Shown here in pieces: positions 1 through 10,254 of a stretch of 64,000 nucleotides of DNA (position 1 is its first letter; each line of letters begins with the position of its first letter). The stretch comes from Pseudomonas karstica (GTDB taxonomy: Bacteria; Pseudomonadota; Gammaproteobacteria; Pseudomonadales; Pseudomonadaceae). Under the pieces are notes generated by a model that saw only the letters and a list, made by a program, of their open reading frames with translations, did not search any database and had not been told where the DNA came from. Both the position numbers and the translations under genes were made by a program. The DNA lies in contig NZ_WLYI01000018.1 of assembly GCF_009707515.1 (NCBI RefSeq), forward strand, positions 60,569 through 124,568, in the 5' to 3' direction.

Positions 1-492
1 GTCGTGGTACAGGGTCACGCGGGGCGCGAGCCAACCGCCGGTACCAATTTCGCTGCGCGCACCGATAAAACAGTGGGCGCCTACAGTCACGCCGGCAGCG
101 ATATACGCACCACTTTCGATCACCACAAAAGCACCAATACTCGCGGCAGGATCAACCTGTGCGTCTTCGGCAATCACCGCCGAGGGGTGAATCCCGACAG
201 GCGCCTTGGGCTTGGGATCAAACAGGTGCGACACTCGTGCATAAGACAGGTACGGGTTAGCTACGATCAGCGCATCCCCTGCAAACCCCTCGGCATCAGC
301 GGCCTTCAGCAACACGGCTGCGGCCTGGCTGTCGCCCAGGTATTTACGGTATTGGGGATTTGCCAGAAAGCTCAACTGAGCTGGGCCAGCCTCCTGCAAG
401 GTGGCTAGCCCAGTGATTTCTTTCTCCGGGGAGCCATGCAAGGTGGCCCCCAGGAACTCGGCCAATTGGCCGAGTTTGATAGTCGCGGTCAT
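1..492 (-). CDS. lpxD: UDP-3-O-acylglucosamine N-acyltransferase LpxD (N-terminal part, cut by window edge)
   Basis: LpxD adds the second 3-hydroxyacyl chain to UDP-3-O-acylglucosamine in cytoplasmic lipid A synthesis. Only the first 164 codons are in the window; the frame is open to position 1. The start ([18 protein letters not shown]) gives the uridine-binding N-terminal domain, followed from about residue 100 by hexapeptide beta-helix repeats ([20 protein letters not shown]). It lies 3 bases downstream of skp on the same strand, the usual bamA-skp-lpxD order, so it is probably co-transcribed with the outer-membrane assembly genes. Identity is firm; the C-terminal acyl-ruler and catalytic histidine region are outside the window. 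Confidence 0.95.
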   Translation of the reverse strand, partial: MTATIKLGQLAEFLGATLHGSPEKEITGLATLQEAGPAQLSFLANPQYRKYLGDSQAAAVLLKAADAEGFAGDALIVANPYLSYARVSHLFDPKPKAPVGIHPSAVIAEDAQVDPAASIGAFVVIESGAYIAAGVTVGAHCFIGARSEIGTGGWLAPRVTLYHD

Positions 493-495
493 GGG

Positions 496-999
496 TTACT
501 TCAGCTGATTCATACGCTCGATCACCTTACGGGTGATGTCGTACTGAGGTTTGACGTCAATCACAGCGCCACGCTCGAAGACCAGGTCAAAGGCACCTTT
601 CTTGATAACTTCTTCTACGGCGCTATCGAGTTTCGGCTTGAGCTGCTTGAGCATTTCGCGGTCAGCAACAGCCTTGGCTTCGTTCAGCTCCTTGGACTGG
701 AACTGGTAATCACGGGCCTTTTGCTTGAATTCAAGCTCTAGACGCTCGCGCTCGCCTGTCTGCATCTTGTCGCCACCGGCAACCAGACGATCCTGGATAC
801 CCTTGGCACTGCTTTCCAGGCTTTTGAGCTTGGTCAATTGCGGGCCAAATTTCTTCTCGGCATCCACGGCGTACTTCTTGGCCGCATCGGATTCCAACAG
901 GGCCATCTGATAGTTCAGGACGGCAATTTTCATTTCGGCAAAAGCCGGGGTTGCTACCAGGACAGTCGCCAGGAGAACCAATTGAGTCAACTTACGCAC
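496..999 (-). CDS. skp: Periplasmic chaperone Skp/OmpH
   Basis: Skp is a trimeric periplasmic chaperone that holds unfolded outer-membrane proteins on the way to the Bam complex. The 167-residue product has a signal peptide (MRKLTQLVLLATVLVATPAFA, about 21 residues) and a long, charged, helix-rich middle (about residues 45-125) expected for the coiled-coil tentacles. It sits 45 bases downstream of bamA and 3 bases upstream of lpxD, all on the minus strand. Length and position match the pseudomonad gene. No unusual feature was seen. Confidence 0.95.
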   Translation of the reverse strand: MRKLTQLVLLATVLVATPAFAEMKIAVLNYQMALLESDAAKKYAVDAEKKFGPQLTKLKSLESSAKGIQDRLVAGGDKMQTGERERLELEFKQKARDYQFQSKELNEAKAVADREMLKQLKPKLDSAVEEVIKKGAFDLVFERGAVIDVKPQYDITRKVIERMNQLK

Positions 1000-1044
1000 G
1001 ATGTACTCCTACAGAATCCGTTGTCGTTATCTTGGGTCAGGCTA

Positions 1045-3432
1045 TTAGAAAGTCTGGCCGAGGGAGAATTGGAATATCTGGGTTTCAGCGTTATCCGGTT
1101 TCTTGATCGGCATGGCCAGAGCAAAGCTCAATGGGCCCAATGCAGTAATCCAGGTCACGCCCACACCTACCGAACTGGCCAGATTGCTCAGACTGACGTC
1201 GTTGCACTGGGTGTTTGACTTCAAGCCGCTCGGATTGGTGATCTGGTCGCACTTGGAGTCGAACACGTTACCCACATCCCAGAAGACCGAGGTACGCAGG
1301 GAGCGTTGATCCTTGACAAATGGCAGCGGGAACAAGACCTCGACACCACCTTGAATCAGCACGTTACCACCGAATGGCAGCGGATCATCGTCCGTGTCCA
1401 CTTCGGTCCCGGCGTTACCAGTCTTGGCAAAACCACGACTCGGTGTACCACGAGGGCCCAGGGTGCTGTCCTTGAAACCACGTACCGAGTTGAAACCACC
1501 CGCGTAGTAGTTCTCGTAGAACGGCAAGCCATCGGTCGAACCATAACCGTCACCATAGCCCAGTTCCGTGTGCAGGCGCATGGTGTAGTTGTCGCTCAAT
1601 GGCATGAACAACTGGCCACGATAATCGAGCTTGAAGAATGACAGGTCGCTGCCTGGGGTGGTGGCTTCCAGGGTCAGGCTCTGGGAGTGACCGCGGGTTG
1701 CCAGCACGCCTTTGTTCAGCGTCGACTCGGACCAGCCGGCCGAGGCCTTGAAGTTCAGGAACTTGTCACCTTCCCGACGGGTGAAGTCGAAGATCTCATC
1801 CACGGTGTACACACCCGTCTTGATCTCATCCTGTTGCGCGGTCAGGCCGAAGGTCAGGCGCGAGGTCTCACTGATCGGGTAACCGACGTTGACACCAGCG
1901 CCCAGGCTATCGATCGCATAGCTTGCAACGTCGACATCGAGGTCGTCGTAGTCAGTCGTGCGATAGAAAGCGTTGTAGCCCAGGCTCACACCATCAGCAG
2001 TCCAGTAGGGGTCGACATAACCGAAGTTATAGCGGCTCTGGTATTCGCTTCGGGTCAAACCGATGCTGACCTTGTTACCGGTACCCAGGAAGTTGTTCTG
2101 GGTGATCGAGCCGCCCAGGATCAGGCCGGCGCTCTGGGCAAAGCCGACGCTGGCGGTGATCGAGCCGGACGCTTGCTCTTCCACAGCGTAGTTCACGTCA
2201 ACCTGGTCATCCACACCCGGTACGGCCGGGGTTTCCACGTTGACTTCCTTGAAGAAGCCCAGGCGTTCAAGACGGGTCTTGGACTGGTCGATCAGGTAAG
2301 TCGAGGCCCAGCCGCCTTCCATCTGACGCATTTCACGGCGCAGCACTTCGTCCGCCGACTTGGTGTTGCCACGGAAGTTGATGCGATTTACATAGGCCCG
2401 CTTGCCAGGATCGACAACAAAGGTGACGTCCACGGTGTGGTCATCATCATTCGGGGTAGGCACGCCGTTGACGTTGGCGAAGGTGTAGCCCTCGTTACCC
2501 AGGCGACGAGTGATCAGTTCGGAAGTGGTGGTCATCAGCTTGCGCGAGAACACCTGGTCTTTCTGCACCAGCAACAGGGACTTGACCTGATCCTCGGGAA
2601 CTTTCAAGTCGCCGCTGAGTTTCACGTCACGAACGCGGTACTTCTCGCCTTCGTTGACGTTGACGGTGATATAGACGTGCTTCTTGTCCGGGGTGATGGA
2701 CACCTGGGTCGAGGCAATATCCATGTTGATGTAGCCACGATCCAGGTAGTAGGAGCGCAGACGCTCCAGGTCACCGGAAAGCTTTTCACGGGCGTACTTG
2801 TCATCGTTCTTGAAGAACGACAGCCAGTTGGTGGTCTTGAGCTCGAACAGGTCGATCAGGTCATCGTCGGCAAACTTGGTGTTACCCACCACATTGATGT
2901 GCTGGATAGCCGCCACGGTCCCTTCGTTGATATTTACCTTCAAGCCGACACGGTTGCGTGGCTGCGGCACCACTTCGGTTTCCACGGAGGCTGAATAACG
3001 CCCCTGGGCAACGTACTGGCGCTGCAGTTCGTTACGCACGCCTTCGAGGGTGGCGCGCTGGAAGATCTCGCCTTCGGCAAGACCGGATTGCTTGAGGCCT
3101 TTCATCAGGTCTTCAGTAGAGATCGCCTTGTTGCCTTCGATCTCGATACTGGCGACGGAGGGTCGCTCGACCACGGTGATGACCAGGACGTTACCTTCGC
3201 GGCCCAGTTGGATGTCTTGAAAGAAACCGGTTTTGAACAGCGCACGAGTGGATTCCACCAGGCGACGGTCATCAGCCTGTTCCCCGACGTTCAACGGCAA
3301 GGCACCAAAGACGCTACCCGCGGAAACCCGCTGGAGGCCGTTGACGCGAATATCGGAGATAGTGAAGGACTCGGCGTGAACTTCGGCGATCATCAATACG
3401 GTGAGAACCGCAGTTAGCAGCAGACGTTTCAT
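1045..3432 (-). CDS. bamA: Outer-membrane protein assembly factor BamA
   Basis: BamA is the essential beta-barrel insertase of the BAM complex (Omp85 family; called Opr86 in P. aeruginosa). The start at 3432 is chosen because MKRLLLTAVLTVLMIAEVHA is a clean 20-residue signal peptide; the longer frame from 3459 would put nine extra polar residues before it. The 795-residue protein has five POTRA domains (about residues 23-425) and a C-terminal 16-strand barrel ending in phenylalanine (FSLGQTF). It lies between rseP and skp. A hairpin in the 74-base gap to rseP may uncouple it partly from upstream transcription. Confidence 0.97.
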   Translation of the reverse strand: MKRLLLTAVLTVLMIAEVHAESFTISDIRVNGLQRVSAGSVFGALPLNVGEQADDRRLVESTRALFKTGFFQDIQLGREGNVLVITVVERPSVASIEIEGNKAISTEDLMKGLKQSGLAEGEIFQRATLEGVRNELQRQYVAQGRYSASVETEVVPQPRNRVGLKVNINEGTVAAIQHINVVGNTKFADDDLIDLFELKTTNWLSFFKNDDKYAREKLSGDLERLRSYYLDRGYINMDIASTQVSITPDKKHVYITVNVNEGEKYRVRDVKLSGDLKVPEDQVKSLLLVQKDQVFSRKLMTTTSELITRRLGNEGYTFANVNGVPTPNDDDHTVDVTFVVDPGKRAYVNRINFRGNTKSADEVLRREMRQMEGGWASTYLIDQSKTRLERLGFFKEVNVETPAVPGVDDQVDVNYAVEEQASGSITASVGFAQSAGLILGGSITQNNFLGTGNKVSIGLTRSEYQSRYNFGYVDPYWTADGVSLGYNAFYRTTDYDDLDVDVASYAIDSLGAGVNVGYPISETSRLTFGLTAQQDEIKTGVYTVDEIFDFTRREGDKFLNFKASAGWSESTLNKGVLATRGHSQSLTLEATTPGSDLSFFKLDYRGQLFMPLSDNYTMRLHTELGYGDGYGSTDGLPFYENYYAGGFNSVRGFKDSTLGPRGTPSRGFAKTGNAGTEVDTDDDPLPFGGNVLIQGGVEVLFPLPFVKDQRSLRTSVFWDVGNVFDSKCDQITNPSGLKSNTQCNDVSLSNLASSVGVGVTWITALGPLSFALAMPIKKPDNAETQIFQFSLGQTF

Positions 3433-3467
3433 GAAGTCCTTTCTTATTCCAACTGGCAATAAACAAA

Positions 3468-3486
3468 CTGCCGCAAAATGCGGCAG
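3468..3486 (-). terminator. Hairpin between rseP and bamA
   Basis: CTGCCGCA-AAA-TGCGGCAG forms a perfect 8-bp stem with a 3-base loop. On the minus strand it is followed by a T-rich stretch (TTTGTTTATT). It is placed to end or attenuate transcription after rseP, just 36 bases before the bamA start. It could instead protect an mRNA end. Confidence 0.5.
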
Positions 3487-3506
3487 ATTCGCAATTCAGC
3501 GAAGCG

Positions 3507-4859
3507 TTACAGTCGACCCAGATCGTTGACCAGAGCTAATAACATCACTCCGACCACCAAACTGATACCGATCTGTATCCCCCAACCCTGCACCCGATCC
3601 GACAAGGGGCGACCACGCACCCACTCGACCAGATAAAACAACAGATGCCCCCCATCCAATACTGGAATGGGCAACAAATTCAGAACCCCCAGGCTAATAC
3701 TCAGATAAGCCAGGAAATTCAGGAAATCAGCCATGCCCGACTGGGCAGAAGCGCCCGCCACTTTAGCAATGGTTATCGGTCCACTCAAGTTTTTTACCGA
3801 GAGCTCACCGAACAACATTTTCTTGAGGGAATCGAGGGTCAGCACACTCATGGTCCAAGTGCGTCGCGCACCCTCGCCAATTGCTGCCAATGGCCCGAAG
3901 CTGATCTCGCGCACCATGGATGGCGGCCACTCGACACCTTTCACCCCGGCCCCGAGATAGCCCCCGGCCGCCTTGGCTTCTCCGCGAACCGCCAATACAA
4001 CTGGAACGTCGATTTGAGCACCGTCGCGCTCAACTTTCAGCACAATTCTGGTATCAGGACGTACGCGAACCCGATCGACAACTTGCTGCCAATCAGTCAG
4101 CGCCTGACCATCCAGGGCCAATAGCCGATCGCCGGTTTTCAGCCCGGCAGCCTGTGCCGGCCCCTTGGGATCCAACTCCGCCAGCACCGGCGGCAAGGCC
4201 GGGCGCCACGGGCGAATCCCAAGGGACTTGATCGGGTCGGGCTCATCTGCCCCCTTCAACCATTGGTCCAGGATCAGCTCACGTGGCGTCTCGGCGGTAG
4301 AATCCTGCTCGCGCACCACCAGCTTCACGGTGCCGCTTTCTCCCAGGCGACGCACCAACTGCAGGTTGACCGCTCCCCAACCGGTGGTCGGCTCGCCATC
4401 TATTGCAACAATTTCCTGGCCTGCGCTCAGGCCAGCCTTCGCTGCAATGCTACCCGCCTCGACCGCACCGATGACCGGGCGCACTTGCTGGCTACCGAGC
4501 ATCGCCAGCGCCCAGAAAAACACCATCGCGAGCAAAAAGTTGGCGATAGGGCCGGCGGCAACAATGGCAATACGCTGACGAACGGTCTTGCGATTAAAGG
4601 ATTGATCCAGTTGATCGGCCGGCACTTCGCCTTCGCGCTCGTCGAGCATCTTGACGTAGCCGCCCAAGGGAATCGCCGCGATCACAAATTCGGTGCCGCG
4701 GCGGTCGTGCCAGCGCAGCAACGGCATGCCAAAACCGACGGAAAAGCGCAGTACCTTGACGCCGCAACGACGTGCCACCCAAAAATGGCCGAACTCGTGG
4801 AAGGTGACCAGCACACCCAGAGCAACCAGGGTGCCGATAATCATGTAGAGCGCACTCAT
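3507..4859 (-). CDS. rseP: RseP/MucP site-2 zinc metalloprotease
   Basis: RseP is the inner-membrane site-2 protease that cuts the anti-sigma factor (MucA/RseA) after DegS/AlgW cleavage and so releases AlgU/RpoE. The 450-residue protein shows HEFGH at residues 21-25 in the first membrane segment and the second zinc-site motif NLLPIPVLDGG with Asp near residue 402. Two PDZ domains occupy about residues 115-310. It lies between dxr and bamA, linking envelope-stress sensing to outer-membrane assembly. All catalytic residues are present. Confidence 0.96.
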   Translation of the reverse strand: MSALYMIIGTLVALGVLVTFHEFGHFWVARRCGVKVLRFSVGFGMPLLRWHDRRGTEFVIAAIPLGGYVKMLDEREGEVPADQLDQSFNRKTVRQRIAIVAAGPIANFLLAMVFFWALAMLGSQQVRPVIGAVEAGSIAAKAGLSAGQEIVAIDGEPTTGWGAVNLQLVRRLGESGTVKLVVREQDSTAETPRELILDQWLKGADEPDPIKSLGIRPWRPALPPVLAELDPKGPAQAAGLKTGDRLLALDGQALTDWQQVVDRVRVRPDTRIVLKVERDGAQIDVPVVLAVRGEAKAAGGYLGAGVKGVEWPPSMVREISFGPLAAIGEGARRTWTMSVLTLDSLKKMLFGELSVKNLSGPITIAKVAGASAQSGMADFLNFLAYLSISLGVLNLLPIPVLDGGHLLFYLVEWVRGRPLSDRVQGWGIQIGISLVVGVMLLALVNDLGRL

Positions 4860-4913
4860 CTAATTTCTCCGCATTCCAATCCAGTGCCCCGCAGGCTCAA
4901 ATACACCCCAAGA

Positions 4914-6104
4914 CTAACGCGCGTTGCGGCTCAACCATTGCCTGGTCAGCGTACGGGCCTTTGCATCCGCCTCGAACACCGCCCCCAAGTCATTCACGGC
5001 AACTACCGGCTCGCGACTGAGGACCTCCTCGATGATACTCGCGATCTCCGGGAAACGGATGCGCCTTTCGAGAAACGCCGCTACTGCCACTTCATTGGCC
5101 GCATTAAGCATTGCCGGCGCGCTGTTACCCGCCTCGGCCGCTTCGCGCGCCAGACGCAAGCAAGGAAAGCGCTGCTCATCCGGCGCCTCGAAGTCCAGGC
5201 GGGCAATCGCAAACAGGTCCAACGGCGCGACACCTGAATCGATCCGTTCCGGCCAGGCCAAGGCATTGGCGATCGGCGTACGCATGTCGGGATTGCCCAA
5301 CTGGGCCAACACCGAGCCGTCCACGTAATCGACCAGAGAGTGAATCACGCTTTGCGGGTGAATCACCACCTCGACCTGGTCAGGCCTGGCATCGAACAAC
5401 CAGCACGCCTCGATCAGCTCCAGGCCTTTGTTCATCATGCTTGCCGAATCTACCGAGATTTTGCGGCCCATGGACCAATTGGGATGGGCACAGGCTTGAT
5501 CGGGAGATACGCTTTCCAGCTCAGCCAATGGCGTCTGCCGGAACGGGCCGCCGGAAGCGGTCAGCAGGATCCGGCGCACACCCACCTGGCTCAGGCCACG
5601 GGCAAAATCCCCGGGCATGCACTGGAAAATCGCATTGTGCTCACTGTCCAGAGGCAACAGCACCGCACCACTCTTGCGTACAGCCTGCATAAAAAGCGCG
5701 CCGGACATGACCAGCGCCTCCTTGTTGGCCAGCAGGATCTTCTTGCCCGCATCGACAGCGGCGAGGGTCGGACGCAGGCCCGCAGCACCGACAATCGCCG
5801 CGACAACCGTGTCGACCTCAGGATCGGCCGATACCTGACACAACCCTTCCTCCCCAACCAATACGTGAGTAGCCAAGCCCGCAGCACGCAAATCGTTCTG
5901 CAAGCTCCGCGCAACCGCCGCTTCAGGCACCACCGCATAGCGTGGCGTATGTCGGACACACAGCGCCAGCAACTCACTCAGGCGGCTGAAACCGGTCAAG
6001 GCGAACACTTGGTAGCGTTCAGGATGGCGCGCAATGACATCCAGGGTACTCAGCCCCACCGAGCCGGTAGCCCCCAGCACGGTCACCTGTTGCAGGCGAC
6101 TCAC
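4914..6104 (-). CDS. dxr: 1-deoxy-D-xylulose 5-phosphate reductoisomerase (Dxr/IspC)
   Basis: Dxr converts DXP to 2-C-methyl-D-erythritol 4-phosphate with NADPH in the MEP isoprenoid pathway. The NADPH-binding loop [13 protein letters not shown] is at the N-terminus and the substrate-site motifs ([33 protein letters not shown]) follow in order. I chose the GTG at 6104 ([14 protein letters not shown]): it aligns with the usual MSRPQ start, gives 396 residues, and makes a 4-base overlap with the cdsA stop. An ATG at 6119 would add five residues and cannot be excluded. Its product feeds undecaprenyl phosphate synthesis by the neighbouring uppS. Confidence 0.95.
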   Translation of the reverse strand: MSRLQQVTVLGATGSVGLSTLDVIARHPERYQVFALTGFSRLSELLALCVRHTPRYAVVPEAAVARSLQNDLRAAGLATHVLVGEEGLCQVSADPEVDTVVAAIVGAAGLRPTLAAVDAGKKILLANKEALVMSGALFMQAVRKSGAVLLPLDSEHNAIFQCMPGDFARGLSQVGVRRILLTASGGPFRQTPLAELESVSPDQACAHPNWSMGRKISVDSASMMNKGLELIEACWLFDARPDQVEVVIHPQSVIHSLVDYVDGSVLAQLGNPDMRTPIANALAWPERIDSGVAPLDLFAIARLDFEAPDEQRFPCLRLAREAAEAGNSAPAMLNAANEVAVAAFLERRIRFPEIASIIEEVLSREPVVAVNDLGAVFEADAKARTLTRQWLSRNAR

Positions 6105-6907
6105 GAAGCCGTCATCCACAACAGCACGGCAAAGATCGGGATGGCCGCGGTCAGGCTGTCGATGCGATCCAGCACGCCGCCGTGACCAGGCAGCAGATTG
6201 CTGCTGTCCTTGATTCCAGCCTGGCGCTTGAACATGCTTTCGGTGAGGTCACCCACCACCGAGATGAATACGACCACCGCCGCCCCCACCAGGGCCAGGA
6301 GCATTTCTTTCATCGTCCAACCACGTACGAAACCGACAATAAGGGTGATCACCAGCGTCAAGACAAGGCCGCCATACACACCTTCCCAGCTCTTGCCCGG
6401 ACTGACAGCCGGTGCCAGCTTGCGCTTACCGAAGGCTCGGCCGGAGAAGTAGGCGCCAATATCAGCGCCCCAGACCAACACCATCACAGCCATGATCAAC
6501 CAATTACCCATCGGCGATTGCTTGATCAGCACCAGGCCTTGCCAGGCCGGTAGCAGAATCAACAGACCAATCACCAGTTTGCAGGCAACGCTGGACCAGT
6601 GGTCACTGGTGCCCGGATAGGTCAGCACCAGGAAAGTCGCCAGCAACCACCACAGCACCGCCGCCCCCAGCACCCAGAGAGCGAGGCCCGGCAGGATGTA
6701 CATCAGGAACAGCAGCAATGCCACTACGGCGGCGTACAGCACGCGTGGCAACTGTTCGGCAAAACCTGCCAACCTCGCCCATTCCCAGGCACCCACGGTG
6801 ACAACCAGGCCGATGAACAGCGCAAAGCCGGAACCTTGCAGCAGGAAAAACCCACACAAGGCAATCGGCAGCAGGATCAGCGCCGTGATGATTCGTTGTT
6901 TAAGCAT
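6101..6907 (-). CDS. cdsA: Phosphatidate cytidylyltransferase CdsA
   Basis: CdsA makes CDP-diacylglycerol from CTP and phosphatidic acid at the inner membrane, the branch point for all phospholipids. The 268-residue product is very hydrophobic, with about eight membrane segments, and carries the family signature near the C-terminus ([19 protein letters not shown], then [13 protein letters not shown]). It overlaps uppS by one base at its start and dxr by four at its end, so translation is probably coupled through the three genes. Confidence 0.96.
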   Translation of the reverse strand: MLKQRIITALILLPIALCGFFLLQGSGFALFIGLVVTVGAWEWARLAGFAEQLPRVLYAAVVALLLFLMYILPGLALWVLGAAVLWWLLATFLVLTYPGTSDHWSSVACKLVIGLLILLPAWQGLVLIKQSPMGNWLIMAVMVLVWGADIGAYFSGRAFGKRKLAPAVSPGKSWEGVYGGLVLTLVITLIVGFVRGWTMKEMLLALVGAAVVVFISVVGDLTESMFKRQAGIKDSSNLLPGHGGVLDRIDSLTAAIPIFAVLLWMTAS

Positions 6908-7662
6908 TAAACCCGGGCTCCAGCTTCAATCTGCTCGCTCGTTTTACCGAAGCGACGCTGACGGGAAGCATAATCGGCCAGCGCGTTGCGCATGGCATCG
7001 TGTTTGAAGTCCGGCCAGAACAGGTCGGAGAAGTACAGTTCGGTATAGGCCAACTGCCACAATAGGAAATTGCTGATGCGATGCTCACCACCGGTACGAA
7101 TACACAAGTCTGGCAACGGCAGGTCACCGGTTACTAGGCAGGTTTGCAACAGCTCAGGCGTGATGTCTTCTGGCTTCATATGACCGGCCTGTACTTCGCG
7201 AGCCAGACGCTGGGCAGCCTGGGCGATATCCCATTGCCCCCCATAATTGGCCGCAACCTGCAGCACAAAGCGGTTGCTGCCGACAGTGATTGCCTCGGCT
7301 TCACGCATCGCCGCTTGCAACTCGGGGTGAAACCGTGAGCGGTCACCAATGATACGCAGGCTTATATTGTTCTCGTTCAGCCGCTTGGCCTCACGACGCA
7401 ATGCCTTGAAGAACAGATCCATCAAGGCACTGACTTCTTCGGCCGGCCGCTGCCAGTTTTCACTGGAGAACGCGAACAAGGTCAGCACCTCGACCTTGGC
7501 TTCGGCACACACCTCAATGACCGCACGTACAGCGTCGACACCCGCCTTATGCCCGGCGACACCCGGCATAAAGCGTTTTTTCGCCCAGCGATTATTCCCA
7601 TCCATGATGATCGCGACATGGCGCGGCACCACAAAGGGTACGGATTGCTTGGTCTTTTCCAT
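6907..7662 (-). CDS. uppS: Undecaprenyl diphosphate synthase UppS (IspU)
   Basis: UppS is the cis-prenyltransferase that extends farnesyl diphosphate to C55 undecaprenyl diphosphate, the lipid carrier for peptidoglycan and O-antigen. The 251-residue protein has the catalytic aspartate in HVAIIMDGNNRWAKKR near the N-terminus, the SSENW motif, and the C-terminal diphosphate-binding DLCIRTGGEHRISNF. It lies 16 bases downstream of frr and overlaps cdsA by one base. Gene order and length are standard. Confidence 0.96.
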   Translation of the reverse strand: MEKTKQSVPFVVPRHVAIIMDGNNRWAKKRFMPGVAGHKAGVDAVRAVIEVCAEAKVEVLTLFAFSSENWQRPAEEVSALMDLFFKALRREAKRLNENNISLRIIGDRSRFHPELQAAMREAEAITVGSNRFVLQVAANYGGQWDIAQAAQRLAREVQAGHMKPEDITPELLQTCLVTGDLPLPDLCIRTGGEHRISNFLLWQLAYTELYFSDLFWPDFKHDAMRNALADYASRQRRFGKTSEQIEAGARV

Positions 7663-7678
7663 GAAGGCGTCCTGACCC

Positions 7679-8236
7679 TTATACGGCCATCAGATCCGCT
7701 TCTTTTTGCTTGGTGGCGGCTTCGATATCAGCCACGGCCTTGTCGGTCAGCTTCTGCACGTCATCAGCAGCACGACGCTCTTCGTCTTCGCTGATTTCCT
7801 TTTCCTTGACCAGGTCCTTCAATTGGCTCAATGCATCGCGACGGATGTTGCGCACGGCGATCCGCGCATCTTCGGCAGCATCACGAGCCTGCTTGGCAAA
7901 CACCTTGCGAGTTTCCTCGGTCAAGGCCGGCATGGAGATCAACAGCAATTCGCCCAGGTTGGTCGGATTGAGGTTGAGGCCAGCGCTCTGGATGGCCTTG
8001 TCGACGGCGCCGAGCATGTTGCGCTCAAAGGCCACGACTTGCAGGGTACGGGAATCCTTGACCGTGACGTTGGCCACCTGGCTGATCGGGGTATCGGCGC
8101 CGTAATAAGGCACCATCACGCTACCCAGGATGCTCGGGTGTGCCTTGCCAGTACGAATCTGGCCAAACGCGTGGCTCAGAGACTCCAGGGACTTTTGCAT
8201 ACGCGCTTGAGCGTCTTTCTTGATTTCGTTGATCAT
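7679..8236 (-). CDS. frr: Ribosome recycling factor
   Basis: RRF works with EF-G to split post-termination ribosomes. The 185-residue protein begins [20 protein letters not shown] and has the conserved GRTGKA-like segment ([11 protein letters not shown]) and the C-terminal helical bundle with [24 protein letters not shown]. It overlaps the pyrH stop by four bases (ATGA type), so the two are translationally coupled. Length equals the family norm. Confidence 0.97.
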   Translation of the reverse strand: MINEIKKDAQARMQKSLESLSHAFGQIRTGKAHPSILGSVMVPYYGADTPISQVANVTVKDSRTLQVVAFERNMLGAVDKAIQSAGLNLNPTNLGELLLISMPALTEETRKVFAKQARDAAEDARIAVRNIRRDALSQLKDLVKEKEISEDEERRAADDVQKLTDKAVADIEAATKQKEADLMAV

Positions 8237-8976
8237 TGTTCGCCTTCCTCGATCAGAGTCCCTTCCGCGCCGCCGTGTACGATATTCAGCAGGGCACCGG
8301 GCTTGTTCATGTTAAATACGCGCAGCGGCATCTTGTGGTCGCGGCACAGGCAAATAGCCGTCAGGTCCATCACACCCAGCTTGCGATCCAGCACTTCATC
8401 ATAAGTCAGATGATCGAACTTCTCGGCATGCGGGTCTTTGAACGGGTCGGCAGTGTACACGCCATCCACCTTGGTGGCCTTGAGCACCACGTCAGCATCG
8501 ATTTCGATAGCACGCAAGCAAGCCGCCGAGTCGGTGGTGAAGAACGGATTACCCGTGCCGGCGGCAAAGATCACCACTTCTTTGGCGTTCAGGTGGCGCA
8601 TGGCCTTGCGGCGGTCATAGTGATCGGTCACGCCAACCATGGAGATAGCCGACATCACGATAGCCGAGATATTGGCACGCTCCAGAGCGTCGCGCATCGC
8701 CAAGGCGTTCATCACAGTGGCCAACATGCCCATATGGTCACCGGTTACCCGATCCATGCCAGCCGCGCTGAGCGCCGCACCGCGGAACAAGTTGCCACCA
8801 CCGATCACCAGACCGACCTGAACACCGATGCCCACCAACTGGCCGACTTCCAATGCCATGCGGTCGAGCACCTTCGGGTCGATCCCGAACTCTTCCGAGC
8901 CCATCAGGGCCTCGCCGCTAAGTTTGAGTAGAATGCGTTTATAGCGAGCCTGATAACCACTGCCCTGCTGAGCCAT
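8233..8976 (-). CDS. pyrH: UMP kinase PyrH
   Basis: PyrH phosphorylates UMP to UDP in pyrimidine nucleotide synthesis and belongs to the amino-acid kinase fold. The N-terminal [14 protein letters not shown] phosphate loop, GGGNLFRG, and [19 protein letters not shown] are all visible. The 247-residue length is typical. It is separated from tsf by 211 bases containing a strong terminator, so pyrH-frr-uppS-cdsA probably has its own promoter in that gap. Confidence 0.97.
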   Translation of the reverse strand: MAQQGSGYQARYKRILLKLSGEALMGSEEFGIDPKVLDRMALEVGQLVGIGVQVGLVIGGGNLFRGAALSAAGMDRVTGDHMGMLATVMNALAMRDALERANISAIVMSAISMVGVTDHYDRRKAMRHLNAKEVVIFAAGTGNPFFTTDSAACLRAIEIDADVVLKATKVDGVYTADPFKDPHAEKFDHLTYDEVLDRKLGVMDLTAICLCRDHKMPLRVFNMNKPGALLNIVHGGAEGTLIEEGEQ

Positions 8977-9130
8977 TGCGAATCTCTCCTGCGGCGTATT
9001 TTTAAAAAATTCTTGGCAAGCCGTTAACGGCCTGCGTTCACTCTAGCTGGACACTGCCACCGCGCCATCGGAACACGGCTTTGCAAGCCAGTTCCGGAGG
9101 GAAGCCAAATAAAATTGATCACCCCACCTG

Positions 9131-9166
9131 AAAAGAGGCTGCGCGCGTGAGCGGGCAGCCTCTTTT
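9131..9166 (-). terminator. Rho-independent terminator after tsf
   Basis: AAAAGAGGCTGC pairs perfectly with GCAGCCTCTTTT across a 12-base loop. It lies 22 bases past the tsf stop and upstream of pyrH. It should end the rpsB-tsf transcript. Confidence 0.85.
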
Positions 9167-9187
9167 GGGCGACAGTTAAAAACCGTC

Positions 9188-10051
9188 TTATTGCTTGGCG
9201 GCAGCCAGCTGGGCAGCAACTTCTTCAGCGAAGTTGTCGACCGGCTTCTCGATACCGTCGCCTACTTTGAAGTAGGTGAAGGAAACGATTTCAGCACCGG
9301 CTTTCTTGGCCAGTTCGCCAACCTTGATTTCAGGGTTCTTGACGAACGCCTGCTCAACCAGGCTCGCTTCAGCCAGGAACTTGCTGATACGACCCTTGAT
9401 CATGTTTTCAACGATGTTTTCTGGCTTGCCGGCGATCTTGTCAGCGTTGAGGCTCAGGAATACGGTTTTTTCGCGTTCGATTGCATCAGCGGACACTTCC
9501 GATGGCAGCAGGAATTCAGGGTTGCTGGCCGCTACGTGCATAGCGATGTCTTTGGCCAACTCAACGCTGCCGCCTTTAAGGGCAACTACAACGCCGATCT
9601 TGTTACCGTGCAGGTAACCACCAACCACATCACCTTCAACGCGAGCCAGGCGACGGATGTTGACGTTTTCGCCAACCTTGCCAACCAATACCAGGCGAGC
9701 AGCTTCTTGAGCTTCGATCAGCGGAGCGACGTCAGTCAGCTTGTCGGCGAACGCTTTTTCAACGCTTGCAGCAACAAATGCCTTGAAGTCGTCCTGCAGA
9801 GCCAGGAAGTCAGTTTGCGAGTTCACTTCCAGCAGGACTGCGGTTTTACCGTCTTCCTTCAGGGCGATAGCGCCTTCAGCAGCTACGTTGCCTGCTTTCT
9901 TGGCAGCCTTGATGGCGCCGGAAGCACGCATGTCATCAATGGCTTTTTCGATGTCGCCGCCGGCCTTGGTCAAGGCCTTTTTGCAATCCATCATGCCTTC
10001 GCCAGTACGCTCACGCAGTTCTTTAACCAACGCTGCAGTAATCTCTGCCAT
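9188..10051 (-). CDS. tsf: Elongation factor Ts
   Basis: EF-Ts is the guanine-nucleotide exchange factor for EF-Tu. The 287-residue protein has the N-terminal UBA-like module and the signature RTGEGMMDCKKAL, followed by VLLEVNSQTDF and the core domains. It follows rpsB with a 203-base gap holding a strong hairpin. In E. coli rpsB-tsf is one operon controlled by S2; the same arrangement is likely here. Confidence 0.97.
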   Translation of the reverse strand: MAEITAALVKELRERTGEGMMDCKKALTKAGGDIEKAIDDMRASGAIKAAKKAGNVAAEGAIALKEDGKTAVLLEVNSQTDFLALQDDFKAFVAASVEKAFADKLTDVAPLIEAQEAARLVLVGKVGENVNIRRLARVEGDVVGGYLHGNKIGVVVALKGGSVELAKDIAMHVAASNPEFLLPSEVSADAIEREKTVFLSLNADKIAGKPENIVENMIKGRISKFLAEASLVEQAFVKNPEIKVGELAKKAGAEIVSFTYFKVGDGIEKPVDNFAEEVAAQLAAAKQ

Positions 10052-10199
10052 TTCAAAATCCTCTTGGATAGGTTTTCAACCATTCCACCCGATCAACCGG
10101 GCGATCAATTCTTCCCGAATCACCCTTGTAGACTGCTGCACGTTACAGCTGCAATATTGCACCGCTACAAGTGGGCGCCGACAAATGGTTTTCGAGGTG

Positions 10200-10228
10200 G
10201 CAAAAAGGGGGCCAAGCCCCCTTTTTGC
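10200..10228 (-). terminator. Strong hairpin between rpsB and tsf
   Basis: GCAAAAAGGGGG and CCCCCTTTTTGC form a perfect 12-bp stem with a 5-base loop (CCAAG), 26 bases past the rpsB stop. The T-run is inside the 3-prime arm. It is either an attenuator giving more S2 than EF-Ts mRNA, or a terminator with a separate tsf promoter in 10052-10199. Confidence 0.8.
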
Positions 10229-10254
10229 TTACTGAGTCAACGCCAAGGCGTCAA

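Noticed and set aside
1687..2994. 435-codon plus-strand frame opposite bamA
   Set aside because: Antisense to POTRA and barrel sequence of bamA; no ribosome-binding site or family features.
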